Shown piece by piece: positions 54,712 to 64,000 of a DNA stretch of 64,000 bases (within the stretch, counting starts at the first letter, position 1; each line of letters starts with the position of its first letter). Below the pieces are notes generated by a model. It did no database searches, had not been told where the DNA came from, and saw nothing but the letters and a program-made list of their open reading frames with translations. This DNA comes from Hysterangium stoloniferum. Taxonomy: Eukaryota; Basidiomycota; Agaricomycetes; Hysterangiales; Hysterangiaceae. A program made the position numbers and the translations under genes. Location of the stretch: positions 62,001 through 126,000 of the forward strand of contig WHVD01000176.1 of assembly GCA_015178975.1 (NCBI GenBank), in the 5' to 3' direction.

Positions 54712-54967
54712 TTAGTCTCGGCCTCCTCTGCAGTCAACACTTGTACATGATCTCTCGGGAACCGAACCTCCCATTCCTTGTTCTCCGTCTCCACCACACA
54801 CCCTCAACGCCAGAACAGGATCGTCAGTCCCCAAAATAGCAACAATCTCCCCTTCAAGCAACGCCCACCTCCACGTGGTCTTTTGTATTGAATGAAAAAC
54901 CAGCCCTTGCAAACACAAGCTTACTACGGCCAATGACTTGCTCGTTCGGAAGTTGATTGGGTGAGGC
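54712..54967 (-). pseudogene. PEX13 C-terminal (SH3) fragment
   Basis: Minus strand: CKLVFARAG-type codons, GEIVAILGTDDP and the end of an SH3 domain (VVETENKEWEVRFPRDHVQV when read across frames). In PEX13 this SH3 domain faces the cytosol and binds PEX5/PEX14. One or two frame breaks. It lies back to back with the N-terminal PEX13 fragment at 55010-55788. Confidence 0.7.
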
Positions 54968-55009
54968 GTTGTTCACGCCGCCACCACATACACCATTACA
55001 ATCGATCCA

Positions 55010-55788
55010 GCCTGTTGTAATGCCTCGACGTACAAGCTCTATCAGTTAGCTCGCAAGCAACACTGGGTCAGCGATTGCTCGACGAGGTTCGGTTCGTGGA
55101 AATAGACCTCGTCGCGGACTTTGAACGGACAAGTTTGGGTTTAGCGAGATTGGGAGAGTGGGAGAGTAAGACGACGTCATCCGATATGGAGCCTATCAAT
55201 AATGCGATGGGTGTGAAAAGCGCAACTATTACCGTGGATGGTGGTTGTACGAAGATCGTTGGGAAGAAAGGGAAGCCCGACAGATGATAATGACTGTGGA
55301 TAGGAAGGAAATGAAGTCGAAGATGCCGAGCTTGATTTGGGCCCACAAGCACATACGTCGAGTGGATTCAGCCACCCATCAATCCGAATAACCCCACACT
55401 CACACATTCGCGCTCATTCCGACCATAGTGCAGACATTCGGATGTTGTTCCCAGATTCTCGAAAGGATGTATATGGCTACACATTCGTCGTTCTTCGCTA
55501 TGGTCGGTGTGGCGGAGCAGGTGGGCAGCTGCGGAATGCATTGGGTAGCGTTTTGGGGCCGTTTGAGATGAGTAGGTGGTTTCGTGGGCTCATTACGGGC
55601 CGGCCAGTGAATGACGGCGGAATATCCGATGAATTCAGTTAGTACCTCGCCCGTTCACCAGGTAGCCCCCCTCCCGACCCCAACGCCCGGAAACCCTCCA
55701 AAAAGCCGCTCATCTTCTTCCTCACACTGTTTAACATTCCCATCCCCATGTACCGTCTCATTGGCAGCCATGCCGCCCGCTTGCCCCC
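55010..55788 (+). pseudogene. PEX13 upstream, N-terminal and membrane-region fragment
   Basis: Plus strand. 55010-55330 is the less conserved leader. 55400-55780 matches the PEX13 core with frameshifts: Q.RNALGSVLGPFEMSRWF, RGLITGRPVNDGGISDEFS, KPSKKPLIFFL, and YRLIGSHAARLPP. It ends at the RLPP codons (55788), where segment V begins; the same junction is at 17085 and 63202. In intact PEX13 this region spans the peroxisomal membrane. Confidence 0.75.
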
Positions 55789-56270
55789 GAATGTCGATGG
55801 AACTGATTGCCTTGGCGTTTGAGGGCAAGGTTCAGAAACCTGTTGCGGAGGCTTACGATCCCGTGGAGTGGAAGAGCTTCTGGTTGCCAATATCCGTGGG
55901 CGGTTGTGGAAACTGTGATGCTTCCTCTAGATATTCAAGGTAAATGGCATGCCTGTACCTCTTTTCTTGTCGCATATGTTCCATCTCTCTCTTATTCTCC
56001 TTCTCTGGACTTTACGCGGGTTTCGACGAGACACGCTGGTTGAACGAAAGAGCTTCTGGGCGCTGCCCACTATGAGCAGGTGCTGTGACTGCGACGGGAC
56101 TTTCGGATATTGACTTGCTCGGCCGTCATGGTGCAGTGTTTGGGAAGGCTAAGGCTTTGGGCATAGCTTCAACTCGTTATCGAAGGCGACCCGCGATAAG
56201 AATTGCCGAAGTACAGAAATAAAGAAAAAATGTTAGTCAGTTTCAATAGCATAAGTTAAACGCGTCAACC
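55789..56270. repeat. Segment V (unit G, reversed)
   Basis: Joined to PEX13 at 55788. Contains MSMELIALAFEGKVQ and EAYDPVEWKSFWLPISVGG in one frame (55796-55910), which is partly conserved in other copies. Confidence 0.65.
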
Positions 56271-56299
56271 AAAACGCAAATCCTACGAGTCGGTGGCTC

Positions 56300-56838
56300 T
56301 ATCGCAGGGAACTGTAGGCTGCCAGCGTCTGAGATATTAGCGGACAACCCATCTGCGCAGGCTTTGGTGACCCTTGGCAGGCAGTGTGACCTTTGGCAGC
56401 AGTGTGACCCGTGTGACAGGCAGTGCGTGGAGTGTGAGCGCCGTCAGCCTGATGCCTGGGTGCCCCATACACGCACGACCCGTCGGCTGTCAGGACTTCA
56501 AATTTGTAAACATACACTTCTTACCCAGGACTCAATTTAAATCCGTAAGAGTTCGATGAGGAGCGTGGATCGAGAAAAGCGGCACCTAGTCTGGCCCGTA
56601 GCCCTGGTCAGGATTTTCGGTTTTTTCCGACACTTCTAACTAACCGCACCTTCCAAGTTTCTCTGGGTAATAGCCCGGGTCTCCACGGAGACCTTCTGAG
56701 TATGTATTAATTTTTGGCAAGTGATAGATTGTTATATAATTGTATTTTATGAATTTGAAGAGTTTATTCCCCATGGGGGGACTATCTCTAGGTCTAATAC
56801 CATTTCAACGCGTATATACGTTAGTCGTATGGAACAGG
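56300..56838 (-). repeat. Composite-unit tail with 17-bp array remnant (unit G)
   Basis: Array remnant at 56370-56430 (GGCAGGCAGTGTGACC, GGCAGCAGTGTGACC). Tail motif GGATTTTCGGTTTTTTCCGA at 56612, then ACTTCTAACTAACCGCACC and GTTTATTCCCCATGGGG at 56761. Confidence 0.7.
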
Positions 56839-58717
56839 CTAGTCACACGCCCGTCCGTGCTTCTTCAAGAGGGATAAGTAGTTTTTGTTGGAACTTGGTG
56901 AGACCCCTACAAATGGAGTCGCAAGCAGACAGAGGAGTGAATGGACTTCGTCCATCAAAACATTCAACCTCCTCGCCAAAATCTCCTCCTCGGGCATATA
57001 GACAACCCTCTCAGAAAATGCCAGGAAGCCGTGGAGGACAGGGATTGGGGTATTATCTCGCACTGCCTCGCACGCAATTTCTGGTTCTGGAGATTGTGAA
57101 ATTAATGACGATGAGCCCCTTATCAGCATCGAGGCGCCATCAAACACTATAATGTCTGATTTAGGGCGTTGAATTAGTATTCTGATAGCCGAATCAGTTG
57201 AGACAACCGGTCCGCGATGGTGTAACTGTGAACTCACTGCAGCATTTTAACCCAGATGGAAACAATGATATTAATTCGATCAATGTTTTCTGCCAGCAAT
57301 GTGACATCCTTAAATAATGCATCGAGTTCATCTATGATGATTGAATAAGTGATGTAGCGATAAGAGTTGGCACACGCAAATGAATGGATGTTGGTCTGTA
57401 AAACGTCAAGCGCGATATCCAATAGAGTTCCATAAATGCTGCGGAGCCAAGGATCCCGTGTGAAACAGCAGGAGAAAATCGATATTTGCTGGGGAATCAA
57501 TCCCATGTGTCCAGGTTGGTTTCGATCGTATCTGCATATTTCTCATTTAGGCCATTCTCCAAAAACAGCAACGGTAAAACCTACGACCTCAACCAGAATT
57601 TGAAACAGTTTCTAATCACATTGAGGTCCTGATGTGACAGGCGCTGTGCATCATGCACCTCCTTAATAATGGAGGAGAAACAGTAAGTAAGAAGGAAATG
57701 TTCTGAAGTGGTGAGGGTGGCAGCCGACCGGCTACAGAGATATTTGCCAACGTGTGATATGAATATCGAGGCGACAGCATAGCATTCCCCAGGAAGTTGC
57801 GACCCGACCAGGGCAGTGTAGAGCATAGGAACCATTTTAGCTGGCTCATCCTCGATAAATGCCATGAACTCAATAACATACGTCATCACTACTATGACTC
57901 TGCCTATCTTCGCTTCTTCGCTAGTGCCAAACCGGTATCTAAAGGCGGGATGCGTATTCATGAGAAGCCAACTCGCCCGATATCGGATTTTACGCGGGTA
58001 AGATGGTCTTAATTAAAGTAATTTCAGCATGCATTGAATGACTTTTACCAGAAGCGAACATGCCTCAAGAGTTCCACCCCCTCTTTAACGATTCTGCTCA
58101 ATTGCCGCACAGTTAGCTGTTTGTTAAGCAATTTAGTCACCGTCATTTCCTCGCGTGTGGACCTAAGCCTTCGGGTAACTCTATCGTACTCCTCCACACG
58201 CCGTGCGTATACCAAGCACCTTCCAAGCAAAATGGCCATCTTGGTGCCATACAGTAGCTTCGTCCCGATCCGCTCTAATGCCAGGCCACACAAGTAACCG
58301 GGGCCGACTTCGACATCGGTTTGATTACGAATAACGGGCTCCGTCCACGCAGCAATGGCGTCTCTCTCAATGTCGGACATGCCTTGTTCAATCCCTGATG
58401 AATCGAGCAAGCCTTGCGGCGGTTCTACGCAAGTTGCAAAATCACGGCACTAAACGGAAGAAAAAGTCCAAAACATGGGAGTTGATCCTCAAAACCAAAT
58501 ACTAACATACCCGTTGCTGAACCCATGAATGAAGTGCGTCCTGGCTGATCGATATGTGGTCGTCATGACCAGGTCTGTGGTAACAGAGGCCGTGACCCTC
58601 TCTATTTGTCTCTGGAGTATATCCTGAAAATGACTTTCGAGGACTGCGATTCGTTCAGATTCCAGGGCAGCAGGCGAGGTCAATGGGGGGAGTACTTCGA
58701 CCTGGTCAGGTACTACC

Positions 58718-58722
58718 TCGGA
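58718..58722. repeat. Solo LTR target duplication, left (TCGGA)
   Basis: TCGGA, repeated at 59091-59095. Confidence 0.8.
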
Positions 58723-59090
58723 TGTAAGGCTGTCGGTATCAGCCTCACTCGGTCAACACGGACAGGACTAAGTTTTCTTTATTTTTACATATCAGTAGGA
58801 TACAAGGTGAATGCGAGGTTCACTAGGGAAGAGTGGGGAAAGGATCAATGGTTAAGGAGAAGATATTCTATCGCTATAGGATATGGGGTTTTATATAGAG
58901 TCAAGGAGATGAGAAGAGATTCTAGATCCTGATCCAGTTCCACCAGGCGTATGTGTCACTAGGGGAATGGTGTTGATCGAGCCCAATATCGGGTTGGGAC
59001 TCGGTGACACGGGCAATTGGTAAGTCGGCCAGGGGTGGCCAGTGGTCAATGATGCGGCTCTGCATGTGTGGTAAGTCGGCCAGGATTACA
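58723..59090 (+). mobile_element. Solo LTR, 368 bp, in gene X copy G
   Basis: TGTAAGGCTGTCGG...GGCCAGGATTACA with a 5-bp target duplication (TCGGA). A plus-strand TATA box (TTTTATATAGAG) lies near 58886. It interrupts codon 3 of gene X. Six host bases next to the left duplication are missing compared with other copies. Confidence 0.85.
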
Positions 59091-59095
59091 TCGGA
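59091..59095. repeat. Solo LTR target duplication, right (TCGGA)
   Basis: Second copy of 58718-58722. Confidence 0.8.
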
Positions 59096-59098
59096 CAT

Positions 59099-59301
59099 AG
59101 CGTGAGGTATAGACAAGAGGCGTGTCACGAGAATCGAAAGAGACCCGCTGACAAGGTTGATCAGGCTCTTTCTATGTTTGTGAGACACCGCTTTCAAATT
59201 GCCAATTAACACTGCTCTACTAAGTCACTGGAAAAGGCCCCGTCTCCAAAGATGGCCTTTAAACGCCGAGTGCCATAAATATTATATGATAGCGTTTTGA
59301 C
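59099..59301 (-). promoter_or_regulatory. Gene X promoter/leader (copy G)
   Basis: Conserved minus-strand block, including GGCCCCGTCTCCAAAGATGG and ATAAATATTATATGATAGCG on the plus strand. Confidence 0.5.
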
Positions 59302-60116
59302 TGTAAAAAAGGAAAATAATGGATTTATTATAATAAATAAACTGAAAAAACAAAATTTGTGAAGTATGTACAAAATTGGTTTGTTCTCGTTATCTGAAGC
59401 CTTGGTGAAACTTACCACAACGGACCTTTAATATTTAGTATCCGACTTCCTTAGATAATTAGGATAAATCCGCGTAGTAGTTTTTTCATCATCGTTTTAT
59501 CTACCGTCACTATCGTGTACTGCCGTCTCCGTTCATAGAATATACTCGAGTCCTATCAACGTTTTTTGGACTGAGACTCCGTGAGGCTGCGATTGATAGC
59601 AGCCTTACAATTCCGTACAATCGATAAGGCACTTTGTACTTCTTGTTGATGTAAACATCAATGAGATGAGAGAACCGTTTCTTTCTGTCCTTCTGCGGAC
59701 GTATTGACTGGTGCGGGTGAGTTGCGCTCCGCCATCCTCGGCTTTCACTCTTCATACTTTTTATTAAAAAATACATAGATTGGGCTACACTTACATTAAG
59801 AGTAGAGACGCAAAATGAGGAGTAAGGACGCTTATGATGAAGCCACATGAAAACCAAAATGATGTCAGCTTCCCTTTCCTGCCAATGTGCATTTGGCTGG
59901 CAGCTCATCCTGTGTTGTTTATAAAATTTGACACTGTCAGAACTTGTCCACCTATTTAATTTACATGGCCACCATGATCTGAGCGACTTCAATGATGTCA
60001 TGCTTTCCCTGTTCTTCCACATTAATCACTATCCTTATTTTCCATATTTTCATAACCCATGCATATTATTGCTACCCATATCTCTCACATTATCATTATT
60101 CCTATCTCCCGTGACA
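59302..60116 (-). repeat. Copia LTR (unit G), with extra sequence
   Basis: From TGTCACGGGAGATAGGAATA (60116 downward) to TGTAAAAAAGG reversed at 59302. About 815 bp: 59405-59620 holds extra sequence not in the other copies, so a further insertion or a diverged variant is present. Confidence 0.55.
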
Positions 60117-60755
60117 ATAGGCCCACAGATGGGCAGAAGGAAATAGACCAATACGATGCATATAATAAATGTGTGTCCATGTGGATAATGGTTTTGTAAG
60201 TATGTTGCCACTCATTTCTTTGTTAAGCGGTAATGGAGTTGTATGGTGCCATTTTCAATTAAATGTTGAATAAAGGGTGTGTATGGTCTTTGACTTCGCT
60301 GTCTTTCATTTGGGGTTGTGGACATTTTTTCGAAGTGTACTATCATTCCTTGATTGTCTCTCAAAGTAGCCGTTGGCTCTTCATGTATGATATTGAGTTC
60401 TTCTAAGACGTGTCTTGTCCACATGACTTCGCAGGCAGCTTCTGAAAGTTCCACGGTAGTCTGTGTTCTGGATGACATCTCAATCCAAGAAAGATTATGT
60501 TCCTCCCACCAATCGCCTATCCTCAGTCTCCCCAGCAAAATCGCAATCTGAATATCTATGTACATACGCATAAATCTCCTACTCCTAAACGTAATTCTTC
60601 CTCTCTAGTCGTAAACAGATATTCATTTGGTGAGATTCTAATGGGTAAAAGCAGGATTAGATGGATAGTGAGATAGTTTATTGACCGAATAGGTGATATC
60701 AGGACACGATTGGACAGCTGCGAACATGGGGCTTCCAATAAGCTCTCGATCCACA
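60117..60755 (-). pseudogene. Ty1/copia RNase H/RT remnant (unit G), fused to PEX13
   Basis: Minus strand: ELSEAACEVMWTRHVLEELN, EEPTATLRDNQGMIVHF and IQHLIENGTIQLHY at 60480-60212, then ITYSVNKLSHYPSNPAF-type codons near 60690. At about 60755 it joins PEX13 within a single open frame (GALWIESLLEAPCS). Confidence 0.85.
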
Positions 60756-61690
60756 AGGCGCCCCTAACGCCAGTAACAGCATCGACAGTCCCCAAAATAG
60801 CAACAATCCCCCCTGCACGCAACGCCAACTTAACGGAGTCCTTCGTATTGAATGCAAAGCCAGGCCTTGCAAACACCAGCTTACTCGGGTCAATGACTTG
60901 CTCGTTCGGAAGGTGATTGGGTGGGGGCAAGCGGGCGGAGAGACTGCGAATGATACGGTGCATGAGGAAGGGAATGCCGAACAGGGCTATGAGGAAGAAG
61001 ATGAGCAGCTTTTTGGAGGGTTTCGGGGCGTTGGGGTTTGGAGGGGGGCTGCCTGGCGGACGGTCGAGGTACGAGCTGAATTCATTGTGCATCACACTGT
61101 CATTCACCAGCTGGCCCGTAATGAGCCCACGGAACAACCGGACCATTGCAAACAGCCCCTATACACTACCCAGTGCATTCCGCAGCTACCTGGGTTGCTC
61201 CGCCACACCGACCATAGCGAAGAACGACGAATCTGTAGTCATATATGTGCTTTCAACCATCTGGGCAAAGCCTCTGAACATCTGCACTATGCTTTGCATA
61301 AGCGCGAATGTGTTGTGTGTCGTTGCATAGAGCTGTTGTATGAGTGTAGGGATATTTGGATTGAAGGGTGGCTGCATCCACTTGACGTACGTGCTTGTGG
61401 GTCCCGAAATCACACTCGTCTTCCACTTTGACTTCATTTCCTTCCCATCCACATTCATTGTCATCTTTTGGGATTTCCTTTCTCCTCAAAAATCTTCAAA
61501 CAACCATCGTCCACGGTAGTAGTTTCCCTTTTCACACTCGTCGCATCATTGATAGGCTCCATATCGGACGATGTCATTCTACTCGCCACTCTCCCAATCT
61601 CGCCAAACCCAAACTTGTCTATTCAACGTCCGTGACGATGTCTATTTCCATGAATCTCATCGAGTGATTGCTGACCCAGCTAACAGATCG
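60756..61690 (-). pseudogene. PEX13, best copy
   Basis: Peroxisomal membrane docking protein, truncated. Frame 1 (61464-61186): NIPTLIQQLYATTHNTFALM, QSIVQMFRGFAQMVESTYMT, SSFFAMVGVAEQ, then a frameshift. Frame 2 (61146-60756): RGLITGQLVND, NAPKPSKKLLIFFLIALFGI (membrane segment), PFLMHRIIRSLSARLPPPN, SKLVFARPGFAFNTKDSVKL, AGGIVAILGTVDAVTGV (start of SH3). The SH3 end is lost at the copia junction. A typical fungal PEX13 is longer, with a Gly-rich N-terminus that is not recognisable here. The upstream part (61470-61690) equals the leader seen in other fragments. Confidence 0.85.
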
Positions 61691-61749
61691 AGCTTGTACG
61701 TCGAGGCACTACAACGGGCTTAATTGGTTGTAATGGCATACATGGTGGT

Positions 61750-61960
61750 GACATGAACAGCGCCTGGAATGTCGACGGGACTGATTGCTTTGGCGTTTGA
61801 GGACAGGGTACAGGCTCTTGTTGGGGAGGCTTACGATCCTGTTGAATGGAAGTGGGAGTGAGAGAGTTTCTGCTTGTCGACATCCATGTGCGGTTGTGGC
61901 AACTGTGGTGCTTCCTCTGGATATTCAGGGTAAATTGTAGACCTGTACCCTCTTGTCATG
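61750..61960. repeat. Segment V fragment, 5' of PEX13
   Basis: GAATGTCGACGGGACTGATT...GAGGCTTACGATCCTGTTGA, here joined to the PEX13 upstream leader instead of to RLPP. Confidence 0.6.
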
Positions 61961-62146
61961 CCGGTTTTCTCGATCCGCGCTTCTCATCGAACTCTTACGG
62001 ATTTAAATTGACTCCTGGGTAAGAAGTTTATGTTTACAAATTTGAAGTCCTGACACCCGACTGGTCGTGTATGGGGCACCCAGGCAACAGGCTGACGGCG
62101 CTCACACTCCACAAATCGCACCTGCCTGTCACACGGGTCACACTGC
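61960..62146 (+). repeat. Composite-unit tail fragment
   Basis: Matches 16215-16365: TTCTCGATCCGCGCTTCTCA, CTTACGGATTTAAATTGACT, GGGTAAGAAGTTTATGTTTA, CAGGCTGACGGCGCTCACAC. Leads into the 17-bp array, which is split by a solo LTR. Confidence 0.7.
62142..62146. repeat. Solo LTR target duplication, left (ACTGC)
   Basis: ACTGC, repeated at 62554-62558. Confidence 0.85.
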
Positions 62147-62553
62147 TGTTGGATTAGCAAGCACGATATAGTCTCGCTTCCGCTATATTCTGAGCCTAAC
62201 CTAAAGTACTGAGCTAGGCAGGTACACACGATATAATATATACGCCTTTGTCATTTAGTTACTTCCTGTTTTACCCTCTCCGAAATACGCAACGTACGAT
62301 CATACATAGAATGTCAATACCTTAAAAACTTAGTATCTATAGCTAGTGCACCTCAGCTGTTTAGCCCCGCTACTGCGTGCAAACACTGAGGTGAGATTAC
62401 TTTTACACGTTTACTTAGATACAATACTTATCATGCATCCTAGATCACTTTCTGTTATCTAGGTAAATACTAGCTGTGTAGCCCCGCTACTGCGTGCAAA
62501 CACTGAGATCACTTTCTGTTATCTAGCTGTCTAGCATCTATATTATTTCAACA
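62147..62553. mobile_element. Solo LTR, 407 bp, inside the 17-bp array
   Basis: TGTTGGATTAGC...ATTATTTCAACA with the exact 5-bp duplication ACTGC. Contains two internal direct repeats of TAGCCCCGCTACTGCGTGCA (about 62360 and 62478) and of ATCACTTTCTGTTATCTAG (about 62444 and 62507). TGTTGGA...CAACA ends are typical of Ty1/copia LTRs. The orientation cannot be decided. Confidence 0.85.
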
Positions 62554-62558
62554 ACTGC
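62554..62558. repeat. Solo LTR target duplication, right (ACTGC)
   Basis: Second copy of 62142-62146. Confidence 0.85.
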
Positions 62559-62564
62559 TGCCAA

Positions 62565-62635
62565 AGGTCACTGTCTGCCAAGGGTCACACTGCCTGCCAG
62601 GGTCACACTGCCTGCCAGGGTCACACTGCCTACCC
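62565..62635. repeat. 17-bp minisatellite, short array
   Basis: About three units of GGGTCACACTGCCTGCCA type, related to but diverged from the nine-copy array at 16354. Confidence 0.75.
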
Positions 62636-62679
62636 TGCGCAGATGGGTTGTCCGCTAATATCTCAGACGCTGGCAGCCT

Positions 62680-63201
62680 ACAGTTCCCTGCGATAGAGCC
62701 ACCGACTCATAGGATTTGGGTTTTGGTTGACGCGTTTAATTTATGCTATTGAAACTGACTAACATTTTTTCTTTATTTCTGTACTTTAGCAATTCTTATC
62801 GCGGGTCGCCTTCGATAGCGAGTTGAGGCTATGCCCAAAGCCTTAGCCTTCCCAAACACTGCACCATGACGGCCGAGAAAGTCAATATCCGAAAGTCCCG
62901 TCGCAGTCACAGCACCTGCTCATAGTGGACAGCGCCCCAGAAGCTCTTTCGTTCAACCAGCGTGTCTCGTCGAAACCCGCGTAAAGTCCAGAGAAGGAGA
63001 ATAAGAGAGAGATGGAACAGATCCGACAGAGGTACAGGCATGCCATTCGCCTTTAATATCTAGGGGAAGCATCACAGTTGCCATAACCGCCTACGGGTGT
63101 TGAAAACCAGAAGCTCTTCCATTGAACGGGATCGTAAGCCTCCGCCCCAGGATTCTGCACCTTGCCCTCAAACTCCAAGGCAATCAGTCCCATCGACATT
63201 C
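62680..63201. repeat. Segment V (last unit)
   Basis: Collinear with 16560-17084. Ends at the PEX13 junction CATTCGGGGGC. Confidence 0.65.
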
Positions 63202-63990
63202 GGGGGCAAGCGGGCGGCGAGGCTGCGAATGAGACGATGCATGAGGAAGGGAATGCTACACAGTGCGAGGAGGAGGATGATGACCGGCTTGTTGGAGGGT
63301 ATTGGTACGTCAGGGTTTGGAGGGGGGCTGCCCGGTGGACGGGCGAGGTACTAACTGGATTCATCTGACATTCCGCCGTCATTCACTGGCCGGCCCGTAA
63401 TGAGCCCACGCAGCCCCCGAATCATCTCAAACGGCCCCAAAACGCTACCCAGTGCATTCCGCAGCTGCCCAAACTGCTCCGCCACACCGACCATAGCGAA
63501 GAACGACGAATGTGTAGCCATATACATCCTTTCGAGAATCTGGGAAAAACATCCGAATGTCTGCACTATGGTCGGAATGAGCGCGAATGTGTGAGTGTGG
63601 GGTTATTCGAATTGATGGTTGCCTGAATCCACTCGACGTATGTGCTTGTGGGCCCAAATCAAGCTCGGCATCTTCGACTTCATTTCCTTCCTATCCACAG
63701 TCATTATCATCTGTCGGGCTTCCCTTTCTTCCCAACGGTCTTCGTACAACCACCATCCACGGTAGTAGTTGCGCTTTTCACACTTATCTCATTATTGATA
63801 GGCTACATATCAGATGACGTCGTCTTACTCCCACTCTCCCAATCTCGCTAAACCCAAACTTGTCCGTTCAAAGTCCGCGACGATGTCTATTTCCACGAAC
63901 CTCGTCGAGCAATCGCTGACCCAGTGTTGCTTGCGAGCTAACTGATAGAGCTTGTACGTCGAGGCATTACAACAGGCTGGATCGATTGTA
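63202..63990 (-). pseudogene. PEX13 fragment P8
   Basis: Minus strand: MQTFGCFSQILERMYMATHS, SSFFAMVGVAEQFGQLRNAL, GSVLGPFEMIRGLRGLITGR (63566-63351); then, in another frame, SNKPVIILLLALCSIPFLM and HRLIRSLAARLPP ending at 63202. Upstream leader at 63640-63990. The stop after DESS and frame changes make it a pseudogene. It stops at the same RLPP border as the fragments at 17085 and 55788. The window ends just inside its leader. Confidence 0.8.
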
Positions 63991-64000
63991 ATGGTGTATG

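Larger units (their letters stand above)
56839..59098 (-). pseudogene. Gene X copy G (five exons, split by a solo LTR)
   Basis: The ATG is at 59098, but after three codons a 368-bp solo LTR (58723-59090) interrupts. Exon 1 then runs to about 58500 (ALESERIAVLESHFQDILQR). Exon 2 is open at 58450-58045 (LDSSGIEQGMSDIERDAIAA; GPGYLCGLALERIGTKLLYG; LLNKQLTVRQLSRIVKEGVE). Exon 3 is open at 57961-57581 (RYRFGTSEEAKIGRVIVVMT; GSQLPGECYAVASIFISHVG; LSHQDLNVIRNCFKFW). Exon 4 is open at 57506-57234 (SIFSCCFTRDPWLRSIYGTL ... LLAENIDRINIIVSIWVKML). Exon 5 is open at 57190-56839 (IVFDGASMLIRGSSSLISQS). Apart from the LTR and a small exon 1 deletion near 58605, this copy is well preserved and gives the clearest view of exons 2-5. 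Confidence 0.8.

Noticed and set aside
60898..61431. 177-codon plus-strand frame
   Set aside because: Antisense of PEX13, which is recognisable on the minus strand; similar shadows at 16964-17224 and 63097-63368 were left out for the same reason.
1..64000. tRNA, rRNA and other RNA genes
   Set aside because: No cloverleaf with A/B boxes or rRNA-like sequence was recognised on either strand by eye; a tRNAscan and Infernal search would be decisive.

Overview
The window looks like a piece of nuclear genome from a mushroom-forming basidiomycete (Agaricomycetes). The evidence is short GT...AG introns, pyrimidine-rich leaders before start codons, chromodomain-type and other Ty3/gypsy elements, Ty1/copia debris, a PIF/Harbinger element with a DUF6818-type Myb/SANT partner gene, and fragments of the peroxin gene PEX13. 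No tRNA, rRNA or intact housekeeping operon was seen. Almost everything recognisable is a repeat or a broken gene. The species cannot be named from the sequence.

The framework is one composite repeat unit present about seven times in both orientations. In order it holds: (1) a Ty1/copia RT/RNase H remnant and its LTR; (2) a conserved promoter and a five-exon gene of unknown function, called gene X here (about 590 codons if undamaged); (3) a tail carrying a GGATTTTCGG...CCGACAC motif and a 17-bp minisatellite; (4) a shared segment called V; (5) fragments of PEX13. Gene X copies are A (3351-4489, +), B' and B (7985-8640 and 8995-10195, -), C (14141-15813, +), D (21270-21960, +), E (26560-28465, -), F (31540-31912, 43496-43577 and 52582-53409, -, split by later insertions) and G (56839-59098, -). 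Copies D and E with their flanks form a large imperfect palindrome, about 20.0-30.3 kb.

Left part (1-20 kb): degenerate satellite (540-1640), unit A cut by a minisatellite (4490-5230), a probable small secreted protein gene (6344-6616), truncated copies B' and B, a retrotransposon gag reading frame with an exact 498-bp internal tandem duplication (12225-13437), then unit C with nine perfect 17-bp repeats and a PEX13 fragment.

Middle (31.9-52.6 kb): nested insertions into gene X copy F. A PIF/Harbinger element (31916-43492, TSD ACT) sits in the copy. A Ty3/gypsy element with 633-bp LTRs (35067-41863) sits inside it. Next to it a second gypsy-type gag-pol element (43576-52581) is bounded by 250-bp terminal repeats that are inverted, not direct, with no visible target duplication and about 620 bp of target missing. 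That element is in turn interrupted by a 1,295-bp solo LTR (47854-49148).

Right part (53-64 kb): unit G, whose gene X is cut just after its start codon by a 368-bp solo LTR (58723-59090); the best PEX13 copy (60756-61690), fused to copia sequence; a 407-bp solo LTR (62147-62553); and a further V-PEX13 segment running off the window end.

The strongest candidates for something undescribed are the gag-pol element with inverted termini, the gene X family and its co-amplified composite unit, and the reproducible capture of PEX13 fragments.
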